5,791 nt of DNA from Bacteroidaceae bacterium (GTDB lineage: Bacteria; Bacteroidota; Bacteroidia; Bacteroidales; Bacteroidaceae), in NCBI GenBank assembly GCA_021443285.1, contig JABUUG010000025.1:1-5791 (forward strand), given 5' to 3'. Below are positions 1-5,675 of this stretch, one piece after another. Both the position numbers and the translations under genes were made by a program. Positions within the stretch are counted from its first letter, which is position 1, and the number at the start of each line of letters is the position of its first letter. The notes beneath the pieces are model-generated. The model ran no database searches. It saw only the letters and a list, made by a program, of their open reading frames with translations, and was not told the origin of the DNA.

Positions 1-110
1 CTTTAACTTCCCTTTAACTCCTCTTTAACTTCCCTTTAACTTCCCTTTAACTTCCCTTTAACTTCCCTTTAACTTCCCTTTAACTCCACATTAACTCCCC
101 TCTTACTTCA
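1..110. repeat. 11-bp tandem repeat array (CTTTAACTTCC)
   Basis: Ten head-to-tail copies of an 11-bp unit occupy exactly 110 bp. Copies 1, 3, 4, 5, 6 and 7 are identical (CTTTAACTTCC). Copies 2 and 8 differ at two positions each, and copies 9 and 10 at two and three, so the array decays towards the gene on its right. It begins at the window edge and may continue leftwards. Read on the other strand the unit is GGAAGTTAAAG, the same family as the degenerate copies at 845-866 and 5676-5724. Every copy except the last contains TTAA, which gives a TAA stop on both strands; because 11 is not a multiple of 3, three successive copies close all six reading frames. No coding region is visible in it. 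Its function is unknown; similar intergenic repeats are a recollection from Bacteroidales genomes, not something checked here. Confidence 0.95.
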
Positions 111-196
111 TTGCCTTATATCATATCAGGGTGTTAAAATATGTGGAAAACAGCACTTTTCGTGCTTTAGTACACATTAAATATGCGCAAAAGAGG

Positions 197-204
197 TAAT
201 TTTG
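197..204 (+). promoter_or_regulatory. Bacteroidetes-type -7 promoter element for the FKBP gene pair
   Basis: TAATTTTG matches the Bacteroidetes primary-sigma -7 consensus TAnnTTTG at every fixed position. It lies 29 bp before the ATG at 234, which would give a short leader of roughly 20-25 nt. No convincing -33 TTTG box is visible at the expected distance; TTTAG at 166-170 is too far upstream. The element lies downstream of the alternative in-frame ATG at 183, so a transcript from here cannot use that start. The 111-196 stretch before it is AT-rich and has no gene. Confidence 0.6.
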
Positions 205-233
205 CGCGCGATTTGAAAAAAGAAACAGAAACT

Positions 234-839
234 ATGGATAAATTAAGCTATTCTCTTGGCCTCGGAATAGGCCAGCAGCTCCTCCACATGGGGGCAAAAA
301 GCATTTCTCCCGCTGACTTTGCGGCAGCCATCGATGACGTGTTGAAAGGCAACGAACTGAAAATCTCGCATAAGGATGGGCAGAAGATTGTGAACGAATA
401 TTTCCAGCAACTGGAGGCTGAAACCCGCAAGCTCGCCGAGGAAAAGGGCAAGGTGGCAAAGGCAGAAGGTGAGAAGTATCTCGCTGAGAATGCTACCAAG
501 GAGGGCGTCGTAACAACAAAGAGCGGACTGCAATATAAGGTGCTCAAAGAGGGCAACGGCAAGCAGCCAAAGGCTACAGACAAGGTGAAATGCCACTACG
601 AGGGCTTCCTCACCGATGGCACGGTGTTCGACTCTTCAGTACAGCGCGGCGAGCCGGCAGTGTTCGGTCTGCAGCAGGTGATCGCCGGATGGACAGAGGG
701 TCTGCAGCTGATGAAAGAGGGCGCAAAATACCGCTTCTTCATCCCATACATGCTCGGCTACGGCGCTAACGGTGCGGGCGCATCCATTCCTCCATATGCA
801 GCCCTGATATTCGACGTAGAGCTGATTGAGGTAGTGTGA
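234..839 (+). CDS. Cytosolic FKBP-type peptidyl-prolyl cis-trans isomerase (FklB/FKBP22-like)
   Basis: This 201-residue protein should catalyse cis-trans isomerisation of Xaa-Pro bonds and help folding in the cytosol; it has no signal peptide. Residues 1-95 form the FKBP_N helical dimerisation domain, starting with the typical MDKLSYSLGLGIG and running into a charged helix (about 50-85). Residues 98-201 are the FKBP catalytic domain. The ligand-pocket residues are present: Y122 in HYEGF, F132 and D133 in VFDSS, V149-I150 and W153 in QVIAGW, Y176 in GYG and F193 near the end. Length and order match the FklB/Mip-like family. An in-frame ATG at 183 would add 17 residues, but ATG 234 is preferred: family members start this way, an A/G-rich stretch (GAAAAAAGAAACAGAAACT) precedes it, and a -7 promoter element lies at 197-204, downstream of the 183 codon. 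A lipoprotein paralogue follows 75 bp later and is probably co-transcribed. Family assignment is secure; the exact clients are unknown. Confidence 0.95.
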   Translation: MDKLSYSLGLGIGQQLLHMGAKSISPADFAAAIDDVLKGNELKISHKDGQKIVNEYFQQLEAETRKLAEEKGKVAKAEGEKYLAENATKEGVVTTKSGLQYKVLKEGNGKQPKATDKVKCHYEGFLTDGTVFDSSVQRGEPAVFGLQQVIAGWTEGLQLMKEGAKYRFFIPYMLGYGANGAGASIPPYAALIFDVELIEVV

Positions 840-844
840 GAAGG

Positions 845-866
845 GGAGTTAAGGTGAAGTAAAAGG
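845..866 (+). repeat. Degenerate two-copy remnant of the GGAAGTTAAAG repeat
   Basis: In the gap between the two FKBP genes, GGAGTTAAGGT (845-855) and GAAGTAAAAGG (856-866) follow each other with the same 11-bp period as the array at the left edge, in the opposite orientation. Both copies are degenerate. They start just after the TGA of the first gene. The rest of the gap is purine-rich and then A-rich, with no hairpin terminator, which fits transcription running on into the second gene. Confidence 0.6.
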
Positions 867-914
867 GGGAGAGGAGTGATTGACACAAACAATAAAAAAA
901 TCAATAAACAAAAC

Positions 915-1781
915 ATGAAGAAACTTACATTGATGGCTTTCGCTGCCATCGCTTTCGTAACAGTATCTTGCGGCCAGAAAGCCCCGAAGGCTGACCTCAA
1001 GACAGACGCAGACACCCTCGCATACGCTTTCGGCTACTCACAGGCAGAGGGAATGAAACAGGCCCTTATGCAGCAGGGCGTTGACACCGCATACATGGAC
1101 GACTTCTACAAGGGTCTCTTTGAGGGTGCAAGCTCTGGCGACGACAAGAAGAAGGCTGCCTACCTCATCGGCGTGCAGTTCGGACAGATAATCTCACAGC
1201 GCATGGTGCCAGGCGTATCGAGCGACCTTTACGGCAACGACTCTACAAAGACCATCTCCCTTTCTAACCTCATGGCAGGTCTGATGTCGGGTGTTAAGCG
1301 CGACACAACCATTATGAACCAGATGAAGGCACAGGAGACTTTCACCAACCTCTCTGCAAAAATCAAGGCAAAGCAGTATGAGGCTACTATCCAGGCCGGC
1401 AAGGACTTTATCGCCAAGTATGCACAGCAGTCCGGCGTAAAGCAGCTCGGCACAACAGGCATCTACTACAAGGTGCTCACTGAGGGTACTGGTGCAAAGC
1501 CTGAAACCACATCGAAGGTTACTGTGAACTATGAGGGCAAGACCATCGAGGGTAAGGTGTTCGACTCTTCTTACCAACGCAAGGAGCCAGCAAAGATGCG
1601 CGCAGACCAGGTCATCAAGGGATGGACAGAGGTGCTGAAGAATATGCCTGTAGGTTCAAAGTGGGAGTGCGTTATTCCTCAGGAGCTTGCTTACGGCGAG
1701 CGTCAGGCAGGAGCTGAGATTACTCCTTACTCTACACTCGTCTTCACCATCGAGCTTATCTCTATCGACAAGGACGAATAA
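915..1781 (+). CDS. Lipoprotein FKBP-type peptidyl-prolyl cis-trans isomerase with duplicated N-terminal unit
   Basis: A 288-residue prolyl isomerase predicted to act in the periplasm. The N-terminus is a lipoprotein signal: MKK, a hydrophobic stretch to about residue 17, then TVSC with the lipidated Cys19. The residues after Cys (GQKAPKAD) are not acid-rich, so a surface-export signal is not evident. Residues 28-170 resemble FKBP_N but contain two units starting AYAFGYSQAEG (36) and AYLIGVQFG (82), where the cytosolic paralogue has one. Residues 181-283 are the catalytic domain: Y206, F216-D217 in VFDSS, R222, V233-I234, W237 in GWTE, Y260 in AYGER and F277 are retained, so activity is likely. 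An in-frame ATG at 876 would put 13 polar residues before the signal peptide; ATG 915, preceded by an A-rich leader (AATAAACAAAAC), is preferred. No promoter is seen in the 75-bp gap, so it is probably co-transcribed with the upstream FKBP gene. It is followed by a strong terminator. Confidence 0.95.
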   Translation: MKKLTLMAFAAIAFVTVSCGQKAPKADLKTDADTLAYAFGYSQAEGMKQALMQQGVDTAYMDDFYKGLFEGASSGDDKKKAAYLIGVQFGQIISQRMVPGVSSDLYGNDSTKTISLSNLMAGLMSGVKRDTTIMNQMKAQETFTNLSAKIKAKQYEATIQAGKDFIAKYAQQSGVKQLGTTGIYYKVLTEGTGAKPETTSKVTVNYEGKTIEGKVFDSSYQRKEPAKMRADQVIKGWTEVLKNMPVGSKWECVIPQELAYGERQAGAEITPYSTLVFTIELISIDKDE

Positions 1782-1802
1782 CATCTTGCATGACAATACA
1801 GC

Positions 1803-1842
1803 AAAAAGGCTGCACCTGACAATTATCGGGTGCAGCCTTTTT
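1803..1842. terminator. Bidirectional intrinsic terminator between converging units
   Basis: AAAAAGGCTGCACC (1803-1816) pairs perfectly with GGTGCAGCCTTTTT (1829-1842), giving a 14-bp stem. The stem can be extended inward by a T-G wobble and two further pairs, leaving the 6-nt loop CAATTA. The run of A on the left and T (to 1843) on the right makes it a Rho-independent terminator in both directions. It lies 21 bp after the lipoprotein FKBP stop and about 58 bp beyond the stop of the minus-strand YkuD gene, so it plausibly serves both convergent units. Confidence 0.93.
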
Positions 1843-1899
1843 TAGTGAATAGAACAGTTTGCTACTGCGGTGTTTTGTGGAATGGTTGTTCGTTATTCC

Positions 1900-3039
1900 C
1901 TATTTCGTAAGGATTATCTGGTAGTTGTTGCCGTCAGCCCAGAATGTTTCAGGGTTGAGGATTTTCAGCAAATACTCGCCCTTGGCAACTTTCTTAATCT
2001 CATAGCTGTTTTGGGGAGAGTCAGACAGCAGTTCAGGCTTTTTGTCTGACTGTATCTCTATTTCCGTCTTGTTTGGCGCAATGCGCACGAATTTCTCCTT
2101 GTTGAAATGTCCCTCGCTGTCGAATGCCTCCCTTTCGTTGTTTGTGATTAGCACGAAATGGTACATCCTGTTTACCGCCATCTGCTGTTTGGCGTATTTG
2201 TTTGGCGTAACCTGACCGGGAATGGGAGTCTCTGTCGGCTCAGGAGCGGGAGTCATAGATGACGGTGCGGCTGCTGCCGGAGTCTGGACTGCTACAGGTG
2301 CGGCTGGTTTCGGATTGTTCCTTTGTGCGCCTTCCCCTTCCGCAGCTGCGAGTGCTTTCTGCTCAAAAGGCAGCAAGTCCATACCTTCGGGTTTGATGGT
2401 TATGGGCATACCGATATATGCGTAGTTCTCCTTGAAGTGGATGATGTCGAGGTCGTTCAGGCGTATGCAGCCCTCGCTGTCACGTCCGACAGTCCTGTCT
2501 GCGCTCGGCTTCTGCATCTGACTGCCGGGAATAGACCACTCGTTTCCCGTGCTTCCGTGAATGCCGATGCCGGAATGTCCCGGTGTTACGAGCCTCAGGA
2601 ACCAGTGTCCGTAAGCCAGTTGGTTGCCTCTGCCGTCGTGGAAGTCGTGCCGCCATGTGCTTGCATCCTGTATCTGCGATATGGTGAAAGGCTTGCCTGG
2701 CCATGATTCAGGGGTCTTCATGTCGCCTTTCTTCTGCTTCTGCCCCTTCAGTTTGCTGAGGCATACGGGATATTCCGCAACAATCAGGGTGTCTGCACCA
2801 CTCTTTGCATATACGCGGAGGCTTGGGTATCTGTCCTGTTTGGAGATTACCACAAAGAGGTTCTTCTTGTCAAACTGTCTGTCGGTGAATATCTTCTTGG
2901 TGGAAGGGTCTTTTACAGTGGTCTTCGCCAGTAGCTTTCGTCCAGTACCGCTCTCGCTGTATTTGCCGGATTGGGCTGATACGCAAAGTGTTGCTGCCAA
3001 TAGCATCACTGCCGTTAGTAATGTTCTTTTGTCAGTCAT
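1900..3039 (-). CDS. Secreted L,D-transpeptidase-like (YkuD) protein with Pro/Ala linker and extra C-terminal region
   Basis: A 379-residue exported protein. Residues 1-22 are a signal peptide (hydrophobic LLTAVMLLAATLCV, cleavage expected after VSA). Residues about 60-215 form a YkuD domain: KKGDMKTPES, then GIGIHGST with H161, and GRDSEGCIRL with the predicted nucleophile C191 and R193. YkuD enzymes use this Cys to form or exchange peptide bonds in peptidoglycan, so a cell-wall or protein-to-wall linking role is inferred. The usual SHGC motif reads SEGC here. After the domain comes an Ala/Pro/Thr-rich linker (about 230-280), then a further 95 residues, apparently beta-rich and ending GEYLLKI...YQIILTK, which I do not recognise. 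An upstream ATG at 3111 would add 24 polar residues in front of the signal peptide. ATG 3039 is preferred: it has an AGGA ribosome site 7 nt away and overlaps the stop of the upstream paralogue by 8 bp, which suggests translational coupling. Last gene of the minus-strand set. Confidence 0.88.
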   Translation of the reverse strand: MTDKRTLLTAVMLLAATLCVSAQSGKYSESGTGRKLLAKTTVKDPSTKKIFTDRQFDKKNLFVVISKQDRYPSLRVYAKSGADTLIVAEYPVCLSKLKGQKQKKGDMKTPESWPGKPFTISQIQDASTWRHDFHDGRGNQLAYGHWFLRLVTPGHSGIGIHGSTGNEWSIPGSQMQKPSADRTVGRDSEGCIRLNDLDIIHFKENYAYIGMPITIKPEGMDLLPFEQKALAAAEGEGAQRNNPKPAAPVAVQTPAAAAPSSMTPAPEPTETPIPGQVTPNKYAKQQMAVNRMYHFVLITNNEREAFDSEGHFNKEKFVRIAPNKTEIEIQSDKKPELLSDSPQNSYEIKKVAKGEYLLKILNPETFWADGNNYQIILTK

Positions 3040-3823
3040 TGCTCTTTCCTGATGTGTATTTGTTGTTGCTTCCCGTTGTGGTTGGGGCTGTCGTGTCAGG
3101 CGTATCGGCAATCAGTCTGCCTTCCGCCCTGATGTTTTTCACCCTCTTCTCAAAATCGAGCAGCCCTTGGTCTTCGTGCTTTATATAGACATTCATGCCG
3201 AGTGTGGCATAATTGTCGTGGAAGTGTATTATGTCCTCGTCCAGCAGACGGATGCATCCCTCGCTGTCGCGTCCAAGGGTCTTGCCTTCCGGCACAGCCT
3301 CGTTGCTGCCCGGCACAGACCAGCGGTTGTTTGTGCTGCCGTGTATGCCTATCCCGTGTCCATAGCTCAGGCGCATGAACCAGTGTCCGTAGGCGAGGAT
3401 GCTGCCGCGTCCGTCGCCGAAATCATGGCTCCATGTGCTGGCGTCCTTTATCTCGGTAATGGTGAACGGCGCGTCTGCCTCTGTCTCCGGAGTCCTCATG
3501 TCGCCCGATTCTGTCTTCTGCCCCTTGTTTTTGCTTATGCACACAGGGTATCTGGCTACAAGCACTGTGTCGCCCTTCTGTCCGGCATAGACGGAGAGCG
3601 ACAGCGTTTTCTTGGAGATTACGGCAAAAGCCTTCGCCTTGTCTATGCCGTCTGTTACAAATACTCTGGCGCGGGCATCGGCGGGCATAACGCTAACAGC
3701 AGAGTCCGTCTGCTCTGCTGTATTGTCTGCCGATTGCTCTTGGCTGTTTTTCTCTCCGCTGCCGCCGCAACCATATAGGCATATTGCGATGGCAGCGGAG
3801 AGAAGTGTGTGGATTTTTTTCAT
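3032..3823 (-). CDS. Lipoprotein L,D-transpeptidase-like (YkuD) protein
   Basis: A 263-residue protein with an N-terminal lipoprotein signal: MKKIHTLLSAAIAI, then LYGC with the lipidated Cys19. Tyr at the -2 position is unusual but tolerable. A polar linker (20-50) leads to the YkuD domain (about 62-215): SGDMRTPET, GIGIHGST with H161, and GRDSEGCIRL with the predicted nucleophile C190 and R192. Expected to act on peptidoglycan peptides from a membrane anchor, facing the periplasm. It is clearly a paralogue of the next gene: the blocks KDASTW, HDF, DGRG, AYGHWF, GIGIHGST and DSEGCIRL are shared and the core is more than half identical by eye. Both carry SEGC where most families have SHGC. The C-terminus is a Thr-rich tail without the extra region of its neighbour. 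The start lies 9 bp after the stop of the SH3b gene and the stop overlaps the next start, so it sits inside an operon. Substrate is unknown. Confidence 0.9.
   Translation of the reverse strand: MKKIHTLLSAAIAICLYGCGGSGEKNSQEQSADNTAEQTDSAVSVMPADARARVFVTDGIDKAKAFAVISKKTLSLSVYAGQKGDTVLVARYPVCISKNKGQKTESGDMRTPETEADAPFTITEIKDASTWSHDFGDGRGSILAYGHWFMRLSYGHGIGIHGSTNNRWSVPGSNEAVPEGKTLGRDSEGCIRLLDEDIIHFHDNYATLGMNVYIKHEDQGLLDFEKRVKNIRAEGRLIADTPDTTAPTTTGSNNKYTSGKSND
3043..3050 (-). promoter_or_regulatory. Ribosome binding site that fixes the start of the downstream YkuD gene
   Basis: On the minus strand AGGAAAGA lies within the last codons of the lipoprotein YkuD gene, with AGGA 7 nt before the ATG at 3039. 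This is one of the few clear Shine-Dalgarno-like sites in the window. It supports translation starting at 3039, within an 8-bp stop/start overlap, rather than at the far upstream ATG at 3111. Confidence 0.6.
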
Positions 3824-3832
3824 TTCAGCTGT

Positions 3833-4357
3833 TTAGAAGGCGAAGTCTTTTGAGATATAGAGATAGTCGCCCTTGTAGTTCACCTGCCAGAAGTTGCCGC
3901 TTGCACCGATACATCTGAGCTGTGTGCCCTTGTTCACCGAACCTGCCACTTCGCCCTTCATGGATGCTGTCTTGCGGAGGCGTACACCGTCGCCCTGCAC
4001 TGTTATCCAGTCCGGGTGGTATCCCTTGGCCTTTGCGGCTGTGCCTGAGCTTGTTGTCTTCTTTGTCGTCGAAGATGCTGTGGCGTGAGATGTGTATTGG
4101 GTGGAAACCCATACCTCATTGCCATCGTAGTAAATCTTGCAGAAGCCGTTCTTGTGGCCGTAGCACTCGAATGCGTCGCCCTTGTTCACATGCACATTCT
4201 TGCCTGTGGCGGTGTAGATGAGGGTGTTGGCTTTTGTTGAAGGCTGCATCCTCAGGCGCACATTGTCGCCGGTGATGACGATTGTTTCAGCAAGTGCAAA
4301 CTGTGCCACGAATGCGAATGCCACTATGAGCATTGATTTTAAGAGATTGGTTTTCAT
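3833..4357 (-). CDS. Secreted protein with two bacterial SH3 (SH3b) domains
   Basis: A 174-residue protein with a classical signal peptide (MKTNLLKSML plus a hydrophobic stretch; cleavage expected after ALA at residue 23). The mature part is two SH3b (SH3_3-like) domains joined by a Ser/Thr/Lys-rich linker (about 89-112). Domain 1 (24-88) has TGDNVRLRMQPS, NKGD, GFCKIYYDG and VWVSTQY; domain 2 (115-174) has QGDGVRLRKTAS, NKGT, FWQVNYKGDY and LYISKDF, so the two are a recognisable internal duplication. SH3b domains in exported bacterial proteins commonly bind peptidoglycan or other ligands. There is no NlpC/P60 or amidase domain, so this is likely a binding or adaptor protein, not an enzyme. 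It lies 9 bp before the lipoprotein YkuD gene and 48 bp after the SpmAB stop; no -7 promoter element or terminator is seen in that AT-rich 48-bp gap. A role alongside the YkuD proteins is inferred from position only. Confidence 0.9.
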   Translation of the reverse strand: MKTNLLKSMLIVAFAFVAQFALAETIVITGDNVRLRMQPSTKANTLIYTATGKNVHVNKGDAFECYGHKNGFCKIYYDGNEVWVSTQYTSHATASSTTKKTTSSGTAAKAKGYHPDWITVQGDGVRLRKTASMKGEVAGSVNKGTQLRCIGASGNFWQVNYKGDYLYISKDFAF

Positions 4358-4405
4358 AGCTTTTTGTTTTAAGAGGTTAATAAGATAGGTTTTAATAGGT
4401 AGTAG

Positions 4406-5635
4406 TTACTTGAAGAAGATATAGCCGATTAATATCGCTGCCGTTATACCGACGAAATCGGCGAAGAGCCCGTAGCTGGCTGCATAGCGGAACCGCTTCA
4501 CGCCGACACTGCCGAAATACACCGCCAGGATATACATCGTTGTGTCCGTCGCCCCTTGTATGCACGATGCCACATGGCCCTGAAAACTGTCCACGCCGTA
4601 AGTCTCGAACACGTCGAGCATCATAGCCCTTGCCCCTGCGCCGTTCAGCGGTTTCAGGAATGCGCAGGGCAGTGCGGGCACGAAGTCCGTCGGCAGACTG
4701 ACGGCAGACAGCACCCATCCGATGCCCTGTGTGATGAAGGTCAGTGCGCCGCACTCGCGGAACAGCGATATGGCGACAAACAGGGCTATCTGGTATGGAA
4801 TGATTGTAACGACGGTCTTGAAGCCCTCTTTTGCGCCTTCCACAAACGACTCGAAGATAGCCACCTTCTTCACCAGTCCTGAAACGAGGAACGCCATGAT
4901 GGCTGAGAAGAGTATCACATTGCTGAAGATGGTGGAGTAGAGTGTTATCTGCTCCTGTGTCATGCTGCCGAAGAGCATACACACGCCGGCGATGAACGCT
5001 ACTGAGCCGACAAGCAGTGTGCCGAGCACCTTGTCCCACAGCCTGATTCTCTGCTTCAGGCAGCAGGCAACAAGTCCAGCCAGTGTGCTGCAGAAGGTGG
5101 CGAGCAGCAGCGGGATGAATATGTCGCTTGGGCTTTGCGCGTGATACTGTGCGCGATACATCATGATGCTTATCGGTATGATGGTCAGTCCGCTGGTGTT
5201 CAGCACGAGGAACATAATCATTGCGTCGCTCGCAGTGTCCTTCTCCTTGTTCAGTTCCTGCAGCTCCTTCATCGCCTTCAGTCCCATCGGCGTGGCGGCG
5301 TTGTCCAGTCCGAGAATGTTGGCTGACACGTTCATCATGATGCTTCCTGAAGCGGGGTGTCCGTCGGGAATGCTGGGGAAGATGCGGCGGAATAGCGGGC
5401 TTATCATCTTGCTGAGCCTTGCTATAAGCCCCGCCTCCTCGCCAATCTTCATCAGACCGAGCCAGAAGGTAAGCACACCAGTCAGTCCAAGGCATATCTC
5501 GAATGCCCTGTTTGCGGACTCAAACGTGGTGTTCATCAGTTTTGACCATATCTCCAAATCGCCGAGAAAGAGCGATTTGCACAACGCAGTAACAAAGGCT
5601 ACTGCAAAAAAGAAAAACCAAATGTAGTTTAGCAT
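4406..5635 (-). CDS. Fused SpmA-SpmB membrane protein (nucleoside recognition/Gate domain, spore maturation protein family)
   Basis: A 409-residue multi-spanning inner-membrane protein made of two halves that are separate genes in Bacillus. Residues 1 to about 190 match SpmA: MLNYIW at the start, GLTGVLTFWLGLMKIGEEAGL (split around residues 50-70), then HPASGSIMMNVSANILGLDN and ATPMGLKAM (93-122). Residues about 235-409 match SpmB: FESFVEGAKEGF (261-272), KPLNGAGAR (328-336), YGVDSFQGH (346-354), IQGATDTTMYILAVYFGSVG (359-378). Around ten hydrophobic segments are visible. In spore formers SpmA and SpmB are needed for core dehydration; Bacteroidales do not sporulate, so the name is historical and a transport-like role is inferred from the Gate domain. 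The start agrees with family members. Only a poor ribosome site (ACAGG right before ATG) and no -7 element are seen upstream, so the promoter may lie beyond the right edge. It appears to head the minus-strand operon. Confidence 0.92.
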   Translation of the reverse strand: MLNYIWFFFFAVAFVTALCKSLFLGDLEIWSKLMNTTFESANRAFEICLGLTGVLTFWLGLMKIGEEAGLIARLSKMISPLFRRIFPSIPDGHPASGSIMMNVSANILGLDNAATPMGLKAMKELQELNKEKDTASDAMIMFLVLNTSGLTIIPISIMMYRAQYHAQSPSDIFIPLLLATFCSTLAGLVACCLKQRIRLWDKVLGTLLVGSVAFIAGVCMLFGSMTQEQITLYSTIFSNVILFSAIMAFLVSGLVKKVAIFESFVEGAKEGFKTVVTIIPYQIALFVAISLFRECGALTFITQGIGWVLSAVSLPTDFVPALPCAFLKPLNGAGARAMMLDVFETYGVDSFQGHVASCIQGATDTTMYILAVYFGSVGVKRFRYAASYGLFADFVGITAAILIGYIFFK

Positions 5636-5675
5636 CCTGTATAGAATGTAAAAAGGGTATAGACTGTATTTGTTG

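Noticed and set aside
1..110. CRISPR array interpretation of the left-edge repeat
   Set aside because: The units are 11 bp, directly abutting and without spacers, and no cas gene is present.
152..166. Small hairpin AGCAC-TTTTC-GTGCT before the first FKBP gene
   Set aside because: Only a 5-bp stem without a following T-run; too weak to call a terminator or riboswitch.
880..885. TTGACA resembling a sigma-70 -35 box before the lipoprotein FKBP gene
   Set aside because: Bacteroidetes primary sigma factors use TTTG and TAnnTTTG elements instead, and no matching -7 box follows.
1879..1899. Weak inverted repeat GGAAT/ATTCC just beyond the stop of the secreted YkuD gene
   Set aside because: Five pairs plus two wobbles with no T-run; the hairpin at 1803-1842 explains termination better.
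3040..3111. N-terminal extension of the secreted YkuD protein from the ATG at 3111
   Set aside because: It would place 24 polar residues before a standard signal peptide; the ATG at 3039 has a good ribosome site.
3167..3778. A 203-codon plus-strand open frame opposite the lipoprotein YkuD gene, with a similar one at 2323-2706 opposite its paralogue
   Set aside because: The two frames resemble each other only because the genes on the opposite strand are paralogues; no promoter or ribosome site precedes them.
4392..5495. A 367-codon open frame on the minus strand overlapping the SpmAB gene in another frame
   Set aside because: Its product is rich in Arg, His and Gln with no domain or membrane pattern, and it lies almost wholly inside a well-supported SpmAB gene in a different frame of the same strand.
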